From JBDHWI01 sp964590135 (GTDB lineage Bacteria; Chloroflexota; Anaerolineae; J036; Brachytrichaceae): a stretch of DNA of 64,000 nt. A program made the translations under genes and the position numbers. Each line of letters opens with the position of its first letter. Within the stretch, counting starts at the first letter, position 1. Below are positions 25,688 to 35,112 of this stretch, piece after piece. Location: positions 62,001 to 126,000 of the forward strand of contig CAZPVX010000013.1 in NCBI GenBank assembly GCA_964590135.1. The letters run 5' to 3'. Below the pieces are notes generated by a model that was not told the origin of the DNA, made no database searches, and saw only the letters and a list, made by a program, of their open reading frames with translations.

Positions 25688-26179
25688 ATGGTTGAAGTGA
25701 AGGTGGATACCGTTCGAGTGAATCTGATGGGTTCGCATCGCGTGGTTGTGCTGAAAGACCTCGACTCCAATCGCTATCTCCCCATATGGATTGGCCAGGC
25801 TGAAGCTGACGCAATCTCAATTCAGATCAATGGCTCACGGGTGGTCAGACCGCTTACGCATGATCTGATCGTCAATATCATCCGCGACCTGAGTGCGACT
25901 GTGCACTATGTGCTGGTGAGTGAACTGCGCGACGATACTTTCTATGCCCGCATCATCCTCATCAACCGCGAAGGCAAAGAGGTCAGCATTGACGCGCGCC
26001 CCAGCGACGCCGTCGCCATTGCAGTGCGCGTGAACTGTTCCATCTTCGTCGAGGACGACATCATGACGCAACACGGTCTGGAGCCTGAGGAGGAAGGGGC
26101 GACCGTGGCCGATGACGAGCTGGGCGCGTTCAAGGATTTCCTCGGCACGCTAGACACAGATGATCTGGATAAAACGTAA
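25688..26179 (+). CDS. Bifunctional nuclease domain protein, copy 2
   Basis: A 163-residue paralogue of the preceding gene with the same core blocks (VKVDTVRVNLMGSHRVVVLKD, LPIWIGQAEADAI, RPLTHDLIVNIIRDLSATV, ARPSDAVAIAVRVNCSIFVEDDIM) and a similar acidic tail. The two proteins probably form a heterodimer or divide substrates. It is in the same operon, ended by the terminator at 26242. Confidence 0.87.
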   Translation: MVEVKVDTVRVNLMGSHRVVVLKDLDSNRYLPIWIGQAEADAISIQINGSRVVRPLTHDLIVNIIRDLSATVHYVLVSELRDDTFYARIILINREGKEVSIDARPSDAVAIAVRVNCSIFVEDDIMTQHGLEPEEEGATVADDELGAFKDFLGTLDTDDLDKT

Positions 26180-26241
26180 TCCGGCTGTCTGTCAGGTGTA
26201 TTGCGCCTTGCCCGCCGGCGCAACGCCTGTGCTGGGTCTAC

Positions 26242-26271
26242 ACTGACAGGAGATTCCTGTCAGTTTTGTTG
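26242..26271 (+). terminator. Intrinsic terminator after the bifunctional nuclease pair
   Basis: ACTGACAGGA, loop GAT, exact complement, then TTTGTTG. Confidence 0.75.
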
Positions 26272-26336
26272 CCGGCGCTGCCCTGTCACACTGCTCAACT
26301 CGGCACGACGATCCTGGTGTGTGTTGTTTTTTGCCC

Positions 26337-27803
26337 ATGGAGTGGATACTTGCGTTTCACGCGATCTGTCTGGTGCTGCTGGCAGCCTATGCATTGCATC
26401 AGGCCATTCTGCTCATCCTCTTTCTTGCCCGCCGGCGCCCACCCCCCTTGCCGCACAGCGAATTGCCTGCCGAAGCGCCGCTCCCTGCCATCACCATTCA
26501 AATCCCCATCTTCAATGAGCGCAGCGTGGCCGAGCGCGTCATCGCTGCCGCCTCCGCGCAGGATTATCCGCGCGACCGCTTCTGCATTCAGGTGCTGGAT
26601 GACTCGACCGACGACACCATGATGGTGGTGCGCGATGCTGTGGAGGCGGCGCGCAAGGCCGGCGTCGCCATCGAGCTGCTGCATCGCACCGACCGCGCCG
26701 GCTTCAAGGCCGGCGCCATGAATGAGGGGCTGCAACGCACCGCCGCTGATCTCATCGCCATCTTTGACGCCGACTTCATCCCCGCACCGAATTTTCTCAC
26801 CCGCGTCATCTGCCAGCGCCGCGCCTTCGATGATCCATGCATCGGCTTTGCGCAGACGCGCTGGGATTATCTGAACCGCGATGACAGCGCCATCACCCGC
26901 GCGCAGGCGATCACGCTGGACATGCATTTTGTGATCGAGCAGCCGGCGCGCTGCAACCATGGCCTATTGATGAACTTCAATGGCTCCGGCGGCATCTGGC
27001 GGCGCGCATGCATCGACGACGCCGGCGGCTGGGAGGCCGACACGATGACTGAAGACCTCGACCTGAGCTACCGCGCCGAACTGCGCGGTTGGCGCGGGGT
27101 GTACCTCGGCGACGAGGGCGCGCCCGGCGAGCTGCCCGACGACATCGTGGCCTACAAGCGCCAACAGGCGCGCTGGGCGCGCGGCACCTTGCAGACTGTG
27201 CGCAAGCTGATGCCGGCGATTGCCCGCTCGCCGCTGCCGCTCCACACCAAACTGGCTGCGTGGATGCACCTGAGCGGCTACTTCGTGCATCCGCTGATTC
27301 TGGGCATCACGTTGACGATGCCGGTGTTGCTGTTGCGCGCCTGGTTGCTGCCGGGCAGTCAGCCGTTGCCGGCGTGGGTGAATGCAGCCAGCGTGCTGAC
27401 AGCCGCGCCGCTGCTCTCGATGTTTGTTGCGCATCAGGCGCGCGGCCGCTCGCTCTGCGCGTTCCTGCGCGACATGCCGATTGCGCTGATGATCGGGGTG
27501 GGGTTGTCATTCTCCAACAGCATGGCAATGCTGCGGGCGCTGGTGACGCGGCAGAAGGGCGGTGAATGGATTCCCACGCCGAAGGGCGTGGTGAAAGTCG
27601 CCGGCGTGCCGAGCGTCAGAAGGCGCAAGACGGACTGGACGATGTGGATCGAATTGGGGCTGGCGATCTACGCCATCATTGCATTGCTCATCATCGTGCG
27701 GTTTGGGCTATGGCCGGCGGTGCTGCCGCTGCTGCTGTATGTCGCCGGCTTCGGCGGCCTGTGGTTGAGCCAGATGGTCGAGGCGTTCGACACACGCGCG
27801 TAG
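26337..27803 (+). CDS. Family 2 glycosyltransferase, cellulose/mannan synthase-like
   Basis: A 488-residue processive-type membrane glycosyltransferase. An N-terminal membrane helix (LAFHAICLVLLAAYALHQAILLILFL) precedes a GT-A catalytic domain with VLDDSTDDTM, IFDADFIPAPNFL (D-x-D), MTEDLDLSYRAELRGW (TED) and QQARWARGT (QxxRW). Three to four membrane helices follow at the C-terminus. The pattern resembles beta-glucan or beta-mannan synthases such as CslA; polymer identity is not visible. A bicistronic partner is not seen. Start at 26337 is chosen over 26319 because the hydrophobic helix begins directly there. Confidence 0.86.
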   Translation: MEWILAFHAICLVLLAAYALHQAILLILFLARRRPPPLPHSELPAEAPLPAITIQIPIFNERSVAERVIAAASAQDYPRDRFCIQVLDDSTDDTMMVVRDAVEAARKAGVAIELLHRTDRAGFKAGAMNEGLQRTAADLIAIFDADFIPAPNFLTRVICQRRAFDDPCIGFAQTRWDYLNRDDSAITRAQAITLDMHFVIEQPARCNHGLLMNFNGSGGIWRRACIDDAGGWEADTMTEDLDLSYRAELRGWRGVYLGDEGAPGELPDDIVAYKRQQARWARGTLQTVRKLMPAIARSPLPLHTKLAAWMHLSGYFVHPLILGITLTMPVLLLRAWLLPGSQPLPAWVNAASVLTAAPLLSMFVAHQARGRSLCAFLRDMPIALMIGVGLSFSNSMAMLRALVTRQKGGEWIPTPKGVVKVAGVPSVRRRKTDWTMWIELGLAIYAIIALLIIVRFGLWPAVLPLLLYVAGFGGLWLSQMVEAFDTRA

Positions 27804-27845
27804 CGCACGGAACACAGATCGCTCCCTTCACCTCTCTTTTCTCTT

Positions 27846-27874
27846 TTGCGCGAGCGCGCCGGCTATGCTACAAA
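27846..27874 (+). promoter_or_regulatory. Candidate promoter of the ABC transporter operon
   Basis: TTGCGC at 27846-27851, 17-base spacer, TG then TACAAA at 27869-27874 (extended -10). It leaves a leader of about 150 bases before the first substrate-binding gene. The rest of the 230-bp gap has no clear terminator or leader ORF. Confidence 0.4.
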
Positions 27875-28033
27875 CACATCGTCTGCCTGGACAAGGAGGT
27901 GACACCGCGCAGCCATCTCGATAAAGCGCGCCATCAAAAAACCCGGTCGCACCGCAGTTTCATCGCGTCCGCTTGTGTGATTGCCACAATGGATTCAACC
28001 AAATAAGGTTTGAACGCACTGAGGTACCAACCC

Positions 28034-29929
28034 ATGAAACGGAACAAGATCTCTCGCAGACAATTGTTGCGCCTGTCGACATTGGCCGGCGCCGGCGCTG
28101 TGATCGCCGCGTGCGCGCCAGCCCCGGTTGCGCCAGCAGCCACCAGCGCACCGGCTGCCGCCACCGAGGCGCCGGCGGCTACAGAAGCGCCAGCAGCCAC
28201 TGAGGCACCGGTAGCCACCGAGGCGCCGGCGGCTACGGAAGCGCCAGCAGCTACAGAAGCGCCCACGCTTGGATCGACCAACCTGCCTGAAGTTGCTCGC
28301 GAGAGCACGCTCATTCATGGCTGGACGCTCGATAGTGTGGGTTTGTCCAACCCGTGGACGCCGGGGTATACCCATCAGGCTGGCAACTGCCTGCTATGGG
28401 AGCCGCTGTTCTACTATGCCGTGTTCGGCAGCAAAGAATATCCCTGGCTGGCTGAGAGTGGTGAATACAACGCCGACTACACTGAGTTGACGATCAAGCT
28501 CCGCCAGGAGGCCGCGTGGAGCGATGGCGTGCCGGTCACGGCGAAGGACGTGCTGTTTACTTTCAACAACCAGTTGAACAACGACAAGCTCAACTATCAC
28601 GCCGAATTCGCCAAATTTGTGCAAGAGGTGAAAGCGAGCGACGACCACACGGTGGTTGTCACGTTCAATCAGCCGGCGCCGCGCTTCAAGTTCGAGGTGC
28701 TGAGCCTGAAATATGACACCGGCATCCCGATCGTGCCGGAGCATGTGCTGAGCAAGGAGGCCGACGTCAACGCCTTTCAGGGCGGCATCGACATGGCGCA
28801 CAGCGGTCCGTACAGCATCGTGAGTTGGACGCAGGCGCAGAAGATCTATGACCTGCGCGAGGACTGGTGGGCGGTGAAGGCTGGCATCACGCCCATGCCG
28901 GATGTCAAGCGCCAGATCTACGTCGGCATCGGCGGCATCGTTGGCAGCAACATGGAGTCGGTGGCGCAGCGCACCGTGAATAACTCCTTTGATGACGCGC
29001 TCGGTTTCCCCGTCGCGCTGATCAAAAGCACATTGGAGCAAAATCCGAAGATCACCACGCACAGCGGCAACAAGCCGCCGTATGGCTATCTGGACTGGTG
29101 GCCGAATGCGCTGTGGCTGAACCACGAGATTGAGCCGTTCAAGGACGTGCGGGTGCGCCGCGCTGTTAGCTATGCCGTAAATCGGCCGCAACTGGATGAA
29201 GTGGTGTATGACGGCGCAAAGATTGGCACAGCCTATCCCTTCCCGCTTTATCCCGGGTTGGTCAAGTTTGTTGAGACGCCGGAGATCAAGGCGCTGGAGG
29301 AGAAGTACGAGCCGGCGGCGTTCAGCATTGAGAAGTCGGATGCACTGATGACGGAGGCTGGCTTCGCCAAGAATGGCGATGGCTTGTGGGAGAAGGATGG
29401 CAAGACTGTGCCCTGCACCATCAATGGCTTCGAGGGCATTCATGGCGACGTGCTGCCGGTGGTGATCGAGCAACTGAGACAGGCCGGCTTCGACGCTGCG
29501 ATCAACTTCGGCCCAGATGCCTACCAGAACATGGCCGACGGCAAGCCCGGCCTGTACATGTTTGGACATGGCGCCAGCCTGATCGATCCGTATGCCGTGC
29601 TGTTTCTGTTTACCAAGAAGCCCATCAGCGGCACCGCCGGCTCGAACAACTTCAGCCGCTACAATAACCCGGAGTATGACAAGATCGTCGAGCAGATGGG
29701 GCCGTTGCCGGCGGACAATCCCAAGTTCTTCGAGTTGGCTGTGCAGGCGATGGAGTGGTACTGGAAGGATGTGATCAACATCCCGCTGGTGCAATTCCTG
29801 CACCGCATCCCGTATAACCAGACCTACTGGACGAACTGGCCGACGGAAGCCAATCCAGCCAATGGCTTCAATGGCGCGTTCTGGCATCACACTGGCCTGG
29901 TTATCACAGTCAATCTGAAGAAAGCCTGA
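28034..29929 (+). CDS. Family 5 extracellular substrate-binding lipoprotein, copy 1
   Basis: A 631-residue SBP_bac_5 (oligopeptide/dipeptide type) binding protein. The N-terminus KRNKISRRQLLRLSTLAGAG is a twin-arginine signal followed by lipobox IAAC, so it should be a Tat-exported lipoprotein. A 35-residue linker of six ATEAP units tethers the domain. The core has LRQEAAWSDGVPVTAKDVLFTF, the typical SBP_bac_5 entry motif, and ends YNQTYWTNWPTEA. It leads the operon with two paralogues and the permease and ATPase genes downstream. The segment at residues about 321-328 (FDDALGFP) differs from the other two copies. The ligand (peptide, cellobiose or another sugar) is unknown. Confidence 0.92.
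   Translation: MKRNKISRRQLLRLSTLAGAGAVIAACAPAPVAPAATSAPAAATEAPAATEAPAATEAPVATEAPAATEAPAATEAPTLGSTNLPEVARESTLIHGWTLDSVGLSNPWTPGYTHQAGNCLLWEPLFYYAVFGSKEYPWLAESGEYNADYTELTIKLRQEAAWSDGVPVTAKDVLFTFNNQLNNDKLNYHAEFAKFVQEVKASDDHTVVVTFNQPAPRFKFEVLSLKYDTGIPIVPEHVLSKEADVNAFQGGIDMAHSGPYSIVSWTQAQKIYDLREDWWAVKAGITPMPDVKRQIYVGIGGIVGSNMESVAQRTVNNSFDDALGFPVALIKSTLEQNPKITTHSGNKPPYGYLDWWPNALWLNHEIEPFKDVRVRRAVSYAVNRPQLDEVVYDGAKIGTAYPFPLYPGLVKFVETPEIKALEEKYEPAAFSIEKSDALMTEAGFAKNGDGLWEKDGKTVPCTINGFEGIHGDVLPVVIEQLRQAGFDAAINFGPDAYQNMADGKPGLYMFGHGASLIDPYAVLFLFTKKPISGTAGSNNFSRYNNPEYDKIVEQMGPLPADNPKFFELAVQAMEWYWKDVINIPLVQFLHRIPYNQTYWTNWPTEANPANGFNGAFWHHTGLVITVNLKKA
28160..28264 (+). repeat. 18-nt tandem repeat encoding the ATEAPA linker
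   Basis: Six near-copies of an 18-base unit encode six ATEAP units in the first substrate-binding protein. Synonymous changes between units show that the array is old or has been selected at the protein level. Shorter versions are in the two paralogues. Confidence 0.85.
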
Positions 29930-30172
29930 CGCCCTGGCCGAAGAAGAGGAGTGGGCAGGCATGCAAGCTGTTGGAGATTGCAGGTGCGAGAGTCATGTGG
30001 TTTGCTTATTACTTGCGCCTGTGATAAAAACTTGAAGTTGGAGTGCGAGCATACACATCGAACGGGACCGCCGACCCGATCCAGGATTGTGTTTAAGGTG
30101 GTTTTCAGCCCCGGCTCCAACCCATTTGTACAGTTTCGCTAAGTGTGATCGATTTAGGAGGAAGTTCTAATA

Positions 30173-32038
30173 ATGAACCGGAACAAAATGACCCGCCGGC
30201 AACTATTGCGTTTGTCGGCATTTGCCGGCACTGGCGCGTTGATCGCCGCTTGCGCTGCGCCGGCATCTCCGCAAGCGCCGGCTGCAACTGAAGCGCCAGG
30301 AGCTGCAACCGAAGCCCCCGCCGCGACAGAGGCGCCGGCAGCTGCGACCGCAGAACCCACTGCTGAGTCGCTTGGCACGACCGATTTGCCGAAGGTGGAC
30401 CGCAACAAGACGGTTGTATTGGGCTGGAGCTTGGACTCCGTTGGCGTCTCCAACCCATGGGCCACGGGCTATACCCACCAGGCCGGCAACGCCATGATGT
30501 GGGAACCGCTGTTCTACTTCGCCATTTTTGCCGACAAGGAAGTGCCTTGGCTGGCCGAGAGCGGTGAATACAACGCGGATTTCACTGAGCTTACCGTCAA
30601 GCTGCGCAAGGAGGCGATGTGGAGCGATGGCACGCCAGTCACGGCGAAGGACGTGGTCTTCACAGCTGAAGGCCAGATGAAGAATGATAGGCTTCAGTAT
30701 CACAGCCAGTTCAAGGAATTTGTGAAGGAAGTGAAGGCGACAGACGATCAGACGGTCGTGTTCACCTTCGTCAGGCCGGCGCCGCGCTTCAAGTTCGAAG
30801 TGCTCAGCCTGAAGTTCGACACCGGCGTTCCGATCGTGCCGGCACACGTGCTGGAGAAAGAGGCCGATGTCTACGCCTTCAAGGGCGGCATCGACATGGC
30901 GCACAGCGGTCCGTACAGCATCGTGAGTTGGACGCCGGCGCAGAAGATCTACGATCTGCGCGAGGATTGGTGGGCAGCCAAGGCCGGCATCTCGCCAGTG
31001 CCAGAGGCCAAGCGCCTCGTCTTTGTCGGCATCGGCGGCCAGGTCGGCAGCAACATGGAATCGGTGGCGCAGCGCGTGGTGAACAACGAGATGGACGTCT
31101 CGCTTGACATGCGCAACGCGCTGATCAAGAGCACGTTGGAGCAAAACCCCAAGGTCACATCGCACACTGGCAACGAACCGCCGCACGGCTATCTGGACTG
31201 GTGGCCGAACTCGCTGTGGGTGAACCACGAGATCGAGCCGTTCAATGATCCCAACGTTCGCCGCGCCATCAGCATGACGGTCAATCGCGACCAGATCGAC
31301 GAGGTGGTGTATGAAGGGGCAAAGATCGCCAACATCTATCCCTTCCCGCTCTACCCGGGTTTGCAGGCATTTGCTGATTCCGCCGGCGTGAAGGCACTGG
31401 AAGAGAAGTATCAGCCGCGCAAGTACGACCTGGATGAAGCAGCCAAGCTGTTTGAGGCAGCCGGCTTTGCGAAGAACGCAGACGGCCTGTGGGAGAAAGA
31501 CGGCAAGACCATCCCTGGCACGATCAACGGCTTCGAAGGCATTCACGGCGACATCGTGCCGGTGCTGGTGGAGCAGTTGAAGATGGGCGGCATCGACGCC
31601 GCGATCAACTTCGGGCCAGACAGCTACCAGAACATGGCAGATGGCAAACCCGGCTTTTACATGTTCGGCCACGGTGCCAGCTTGAAGGACCCCTACGCGG
31701 TGTTCTTCCTGTTCACCCAGAAACCGACCGGCGCCACCGCCGGCTCGAACAACTTCAGCCGCTACAACAACCCCGAGTTCGACAAGATCGTCGAGCAGAT
31801 GGGGCCGCTGCCGGCAGAGGATCCGAAGTTCCAGGAGTTGGCTGTGCAGGCGATGGAGTTCTACTGGAAGGACACGATCGACATCCCGATCATCCAGTGG
31901 CTGCACCGCATCCCGTATAACCAGACCTACTGGACGAACTGGCCGACCAAGGCGAATCTTGGGCCAGGCGTAAACGGCGCATTCTGGGCGCACACCGGCA
32001 TGCTCGTCATCACCAACCTGAAGGCGACCAACGCGTAG
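30173..32038 (+). CDS. Family 5 extracellular substrate-binding lipoprotein, copy 2
   Basis: A 621-residue paralogue of the preceding gene. It has the same Tat signal (NRNKMTRRQLLRLSAFAGTG), lipobox IAAC, shorter ATEAP linker and SBP_bac_5 core (LRKEAMWSDGTPVTAKDVVFT). AGGAGGAA lies 11 bases before the ATG. A 243-bp gap upstream carries no terminator, so it is probably read from the same promoter, although a TGTGATAAAA sequence in the gap could be a secondary -10. A 69-base segment (31747-31815) is identical to copy 3. Confidence 0.92.
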   Translation: MNRNKMTRRQLLRLSAFAGTGALIAACAAPASPQAPAATEAPGAATEAPAATEAPAAATAEPTAESLGTTDLPKVDRNKTVVLGWSLDSVGVSNPWATGYTHQAGNAMMWEPLFYFAIFADKEVPWLAESGEYNADFTELTVKLRKEAMWSDGTPVTAKDVVFTAEGQMKNDRLQYHSQFKEFVKEVKATDDQTVVFTFVRPAPRFKFEVLSLKFDTGVPIVPAHVLEKEADVYAFKGGIDMAHSGPYSIVSWTPAQKIYDLREDWWAAKAGISPVPEAKRLVFVGIGGQVGSNMESVAQRVVNNEMDVSLDMRNALIKSTLEQNPKVTSHTGNEPPHGYLDWWPNSLWVNHEIEPFNDPNVRRAISMTVNRDQIDEVVYEGAKIANIYPFPLYPGLQAFADSAGVKALEEKYQPRKYDLDEAAKLFEAAGFAKNADGLWEKDGKTIPGTINGFEGIHGDIVPVLVEQLKMGGIDAAINFGPDSYQNMADGKPGFYMFGHGASLKDPYAVFFLFTQKPTGATAGSNNFSRYNNPEFDKIVEQMGPLPAEDPKFQELAVQAMEFYWKDTIDIPIIQWLHRIPYNQTYWTNWPTKANLGPGVNGAFWAHTGMLVITNLKATNA

Positions 32039-32075
32039 CCCGCGCGCTGTTCGCCAAGAAAGGTCAGGTAGCATG

Positions 32076-32116
32076 AATGGACGTCTGGAGAAATTTCCCT
32101 TCTTCAGGCGTCCATT
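32076..32116 (+). promoter_or_regulatory. Stable hairpin between substrate-binding copies 2 and 3
   Basis: AATGGACGTCTG pairs with CAGGCGTCCATT over 12 positions (one G-U) around a 17-base loop. No T run follows, so it is more likely an mRNA-protecting or weak attenuating hairpin that sets different levels for the paralogues. Confidence 0.55.
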
Positions 32117-32163
32117 TGCTATAAACCCCAACCCAAAATCGAAGCAAAGGAGCGAAATCAACG

Positions 32164-34020
32164 ATGAAGCAAACGAAGATCACCCGCCGGCAACTGCTGC
32201 GCATGTCGGCACTGGCTGGCACAGGTGCGATGATTGCCGCCTGCACCGCGCCGGCAGCCACGCCCGCGCCGGCCGCGACCGAAGCGCCGGCAGCTGCAGC
32301 CACAGAGGCGCCGGCGGCCACAGAGGCCCCAGCCGCGACCGAAGCGCCGGCAGCTGAGCCTACTGCTGCGTCTGCCGGCGGCCCCGTCGCCGATGTGCCG
32401 CGCAACCGCACGCTCATCACGATGAACGGCGTGGACGCGGTGAATCTGACCAACCCGTGGACGGCCGGCTACAGCCACCAGCAAGGTAATGCACTGGTGA
32501 ATGAGCCGTTGTTCTACTATGCCATCTTCGGTGACAAGGAATACCCGTGGCTGGCCGAGAGCGGCGAATACAACAAAGACTTTACCGAACTGACGATCAA
32601 ATTGCGCAAGGAGGCGGCCTGGAGTGACGGCACGCCGTTCACCGCGAAGGATGTGCTGTTCACGTTCAATGGGCAGATGACCAACGAGAAGCTGAACTAT
32701 CACACCGAGTTCAAAGACTTCGTCAAAGAGGTCAAGTCAACCGATGATTACACGGTCGTTGTGACGTTCAACCAGCCGGCGCCGCGCTTCAAGTTCGAGG
32801 TGCTGAGCCAGAAATATGACACCGGCATCCCAATGGTGCCAGAGCATGTGTTGAGCAAGCAGGCCGATGTCAACGCCTTCCAGGGCGGCATCGACTTTCC
32901 GCACACCGGGCCATACACCATCGTCAACTGGAACGTGCAGCAGAAGATCATGGATCTGCGTGAGGACTGGTGGGCGGTGAAGGCCGGGATTGCGCCGGCC
33001 CCGGATGCCAAGCGTGTTGTGTACCGCGTAAGCCCGAACCCCGAGAACACGGCGCAGAACGTGGTGAACAACGAGGTCGACATGACGCTCGACCTGCGCA
33101 ACGCAGCCATCAAGAGCGTGCTGGAGCAAAACCCAAAGATCACCACCCACACCGGCAACAAGCCGCCGCATGGCTATCTGGACTGGTGGCCGAACTCGCT
33201 GTGGGTGAACCACGAGATCGAGCCGTTCAAGGACGTCAAAGTGCGCCAGGCGATCAGCATGTCGATCAATCGCGACCAACTGGACGAGATAGTCTACGAG
33301 GGCGCTCAGATTGCGACGATAGTGCCATTCCCGCTGTATCCGGGCCTGAAAGCCTTTGTGGAATCGCCGGAAGTCAAGGCGCTGGAGGAGAAGTATCAAC
33401 CGCGCAAGTTTGACCTGGATGGCGCCGGCGCGCTGATGACGGAGGCCGGCTTTGCCAAGAACGCAGACGGCCTGTGGGAGAAGGATGGCAAGACCGTGCC
33501 TTGCACGATCAATGGCTTCGAGAGCATCCACACCGATATCGTGCCTATTCTGGTCGAGCAACTCAAGCAGGCCGGCTTCGATGCGGCCGTGAACTTCGGG
33601 CCAGATGCCTTCCAGAATATGGCGGATGGCAAGCCGGGTCTGTATATGTTTGGACATGGCGCCAGCCTGAAGGACCCCTACGCCACTTTCTTCCTGTTCA
33701 CCAAGAAGCCCATCGGTGGCGGCGCCGGCGCGAACAACTTCAGCCGCTACAACAACCCCGAGTTCGACAAGATCGTCGAGCAGATGGGGCCGCTGCCGGC
33801 GGATGATCCAAAGTTCCATGAACTGGCTGTGCAGGCGATGGAGTGGTACTGGAAGGATGTGATCGATATCCCGGTCATCCAGTGGCTGCACCGCATCCCC
33901 TATAACCAGACCTACTGGACGAACTATCCGACGGAGGCGAACCCGGCGCTGGGCTTCAACGGCGCACAGTGGCACACCACAGCGCCGATGGTCATCACCA
34001 ACCTGAAGGCTGTTAGCTAA
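32164..34020 (+). CDS. Family 5 extracellular substrate-binding lipoprotein, copy 3
   Basis: A 618-residue third paralogue with Tat motif TRRQLLRMS, lipobox IAAC, an ATEAP linker and the same core. It differs from copies 1 and 2 in having a short segment (YRVSPNPENTAQN) where they have VGIGG. AAAGGAG lies 12 bases before the ATG. It is the copy nearest the permease genes. Three binding proteins feeding one permease would widen the substrate range. Confidence 0.92.
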   Translation: MKQTKITRRQLLRMSALAGTGAMIAACTAPAATPAPAATEAPAAAATEAPAATEAPAATEAPAAEPTAASAGGPVADVPRNRTLITMNGVDAVNLTNPWTAGYSHQQGNALVNEPLFYYAIFGDKEYPWLAESGEYNKDFTELTIKLRKEAAWSDGTPFTAKDVLFTFNGQMTNEKLNYHTEFKDFVKEVKSTDDYTVVVTFNQPAPRFKFEVLSQKYDTGIPMVPEHVLSKQADVNAFQGGIDFPHTGPYTIVNWNVQQKIMDLREDWWAVKAGIAPAPDAKRVVYRVSPNPENTAQNVVNNEVDMTLDLRNAAIKSVLEQNPKITTHTGNKPPHGYLDWWPNSLWVNHEIEPFKDVKVRQAISMSINRDQLDEIVYEGAQIATIVPFPLYPGLKAFVESPEVKALEEKYQPRKFDLDGAGALMTEAGFAKNADGLWEKDGKTVPCTINGFESIHTDIVPILVEQLKQAGFDAAVNFGPDAFQNMADGKPGLYMFGHGASLKDPYATFFLFTKKPIGGGAGANNFSRYNNPEFDKIVEQMGPLPADDPKFHELAVQAMEWYWKDVIDIPVIQWLHRIPYNQTYWTNYPTEANPALGFNGAQWHTTAPMVITNLKAVS

Positions 34021-34107
34021 TGCCGTCTGATTGAAGTTTGCACAAATCGTTGAGGGATGGGCGGTGCAATGGGCGACGCCCATCCCCACTTGATCGAGGT
34101 GAGTGAA

Positions 34108-35112
34108 GTGAGACTTGCGTATCTGGCGCGTCGTATCCTGTTTCTGCTGGTGGTGATCTGGGTGGCATCGACCATCACCTTCTTCATCCCGCGCATCTCG
34201 CCAAAGAATCCCATTCGCGAGCGCTTTGCCGAACTGGCCCGCACTGGCGGCTTCTCGCCTCAGGACATGGAGAAGATCGTTGCCGCCTATAACGCAAAAT
34301 TTGGCTTGGACAAACCCGTCGTCCAGCAATACTTCGACTACATGGGCGGCATCTTGCGGGGTGATCTGGGCGTATCGTTAAACAAATTCCCCAAGACGGT
34401 GTGGGAATTGATCATGGAAGCCCTGCCCTGGACGATCGTGCTCATTGTGACGACGACGATCTTGTCCTTCATCATCGGCAATATCGTCGGCGCAATCAGC
34501 GCCTGGCCCAAGTCACCAAAATGGGTTAGGACGTTGTCCATCCCGTTCATCCTGTTGCAAGGCGTGCATCCCTACCTGCTTGGTCTGCTGATGATCTTCT
34601 TCATCGCTTTCCGGTTGAAGCTGCTGCCGCTATCTGGCGCCTACAGCGTAGGCATTCAGCCCGAGCTGTCGCTTTCCTTCTTGCTGGATGCGGCCAGGCA
34701 CCAGATTCTGCCGGCGCTCTCGCTCATCCTCGCTTCGGTGGGCGGTTGGGCGCTTGCCATGCGCGGCATGGGTGTCACCATCCAGGGTGAAGACTATGTG
34801 AACTTCGCCGAGCATAAAGGCCTGAAGCAGAACACCATTTTCTCCAGCTACTATGTTCGAAACGCGCTCCTGCCGCAGGTGACCGGCCTTGCGCTGGCCT
34901 TTGGCAGCATCATCACCGCCGGCGTCCTTGTTGAGACGTTGTATGGCCTGCCCGGCCTTGGCTCGGTGCTTGGCGCGGCCATCAACTCGAACGATTTCAT
35001 GGTCATCTACGGCATCGTGCTCTTCATCGTCGTCGGTGTCGCCGTGATGATGCTGGTTGTGGATCTTGTCTATCCGCTGCTTGATCCGAGGATTCGCTAC
35101 GAAACGAAATGA
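34108..35112 (+). CDS. ABC transporter permease, OppB/DppB-like
   Basis: A 334-residue inner-membrane subunit with about six membrane helices, starting with AYLARRILFLLVVIWVASTITF. The EAA loop that docks the ATPase is the segment around GEDYVNFAEHKGLKQNTIFSSYYVRNALLPQ. The GTG at 34108 is chosen: GAGGTGA lies 5 bases upstream and the typical OppB opening starts there. An upstream ATG at 34057 would add 17 residues unlike the family. Confidence 0.9.
   Translation: MRLAYLARRILFLLVVIWVASTITFFIPRISPKNPIRERFAELARTGGFSPQDMEKIVAAYNAKFGLDKPVVQQYFDYMGGILRGDLGVSLNKFPKTVWELIMEALPWTIVLIVTTTILSFIIGNIVGAISAWPKSPKWVRTLSIPFILLQGVHPYLLGLLMIFFIAFRLKLLPLSGAYSVGIQPELSLSFLLDAARHQILPALSLILASVGGWALAMRGMGVTIQGEDYVNFAEHKGLKQNTIFSSYYVRNALLPQVTGLALAFGSIITAGVLVETLYGLPGLGSVLGAAINSNDFMVIYGIVLFIVVGVAVMMLVVDLVYPLLDPRIRYETK

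Noticed and set aside
27892..28006. AAGGAGGTGA (a perfect anti-16S match) followed by a short basic open frame upstream of the ABC operon
   Set aside because: No start codon stands at proper distance; the only GTG overlaps the Shine-Dalgarno text itself.
28160..28264. CRISPR-like array in the first substrate-binding gene
   Set aside because: The 18-base units are contiguous, without spacers, and encode a protein linker.
30203..32161. A 652-codon open frame antisense to substrate-binding copy 2 (and similar ones at 28394-29962 and 32737-34329)
   Set aside because: They recur opposite the same paralogous genes, lack recognisable domains, and follow from GC-rich third positions of the real genes.
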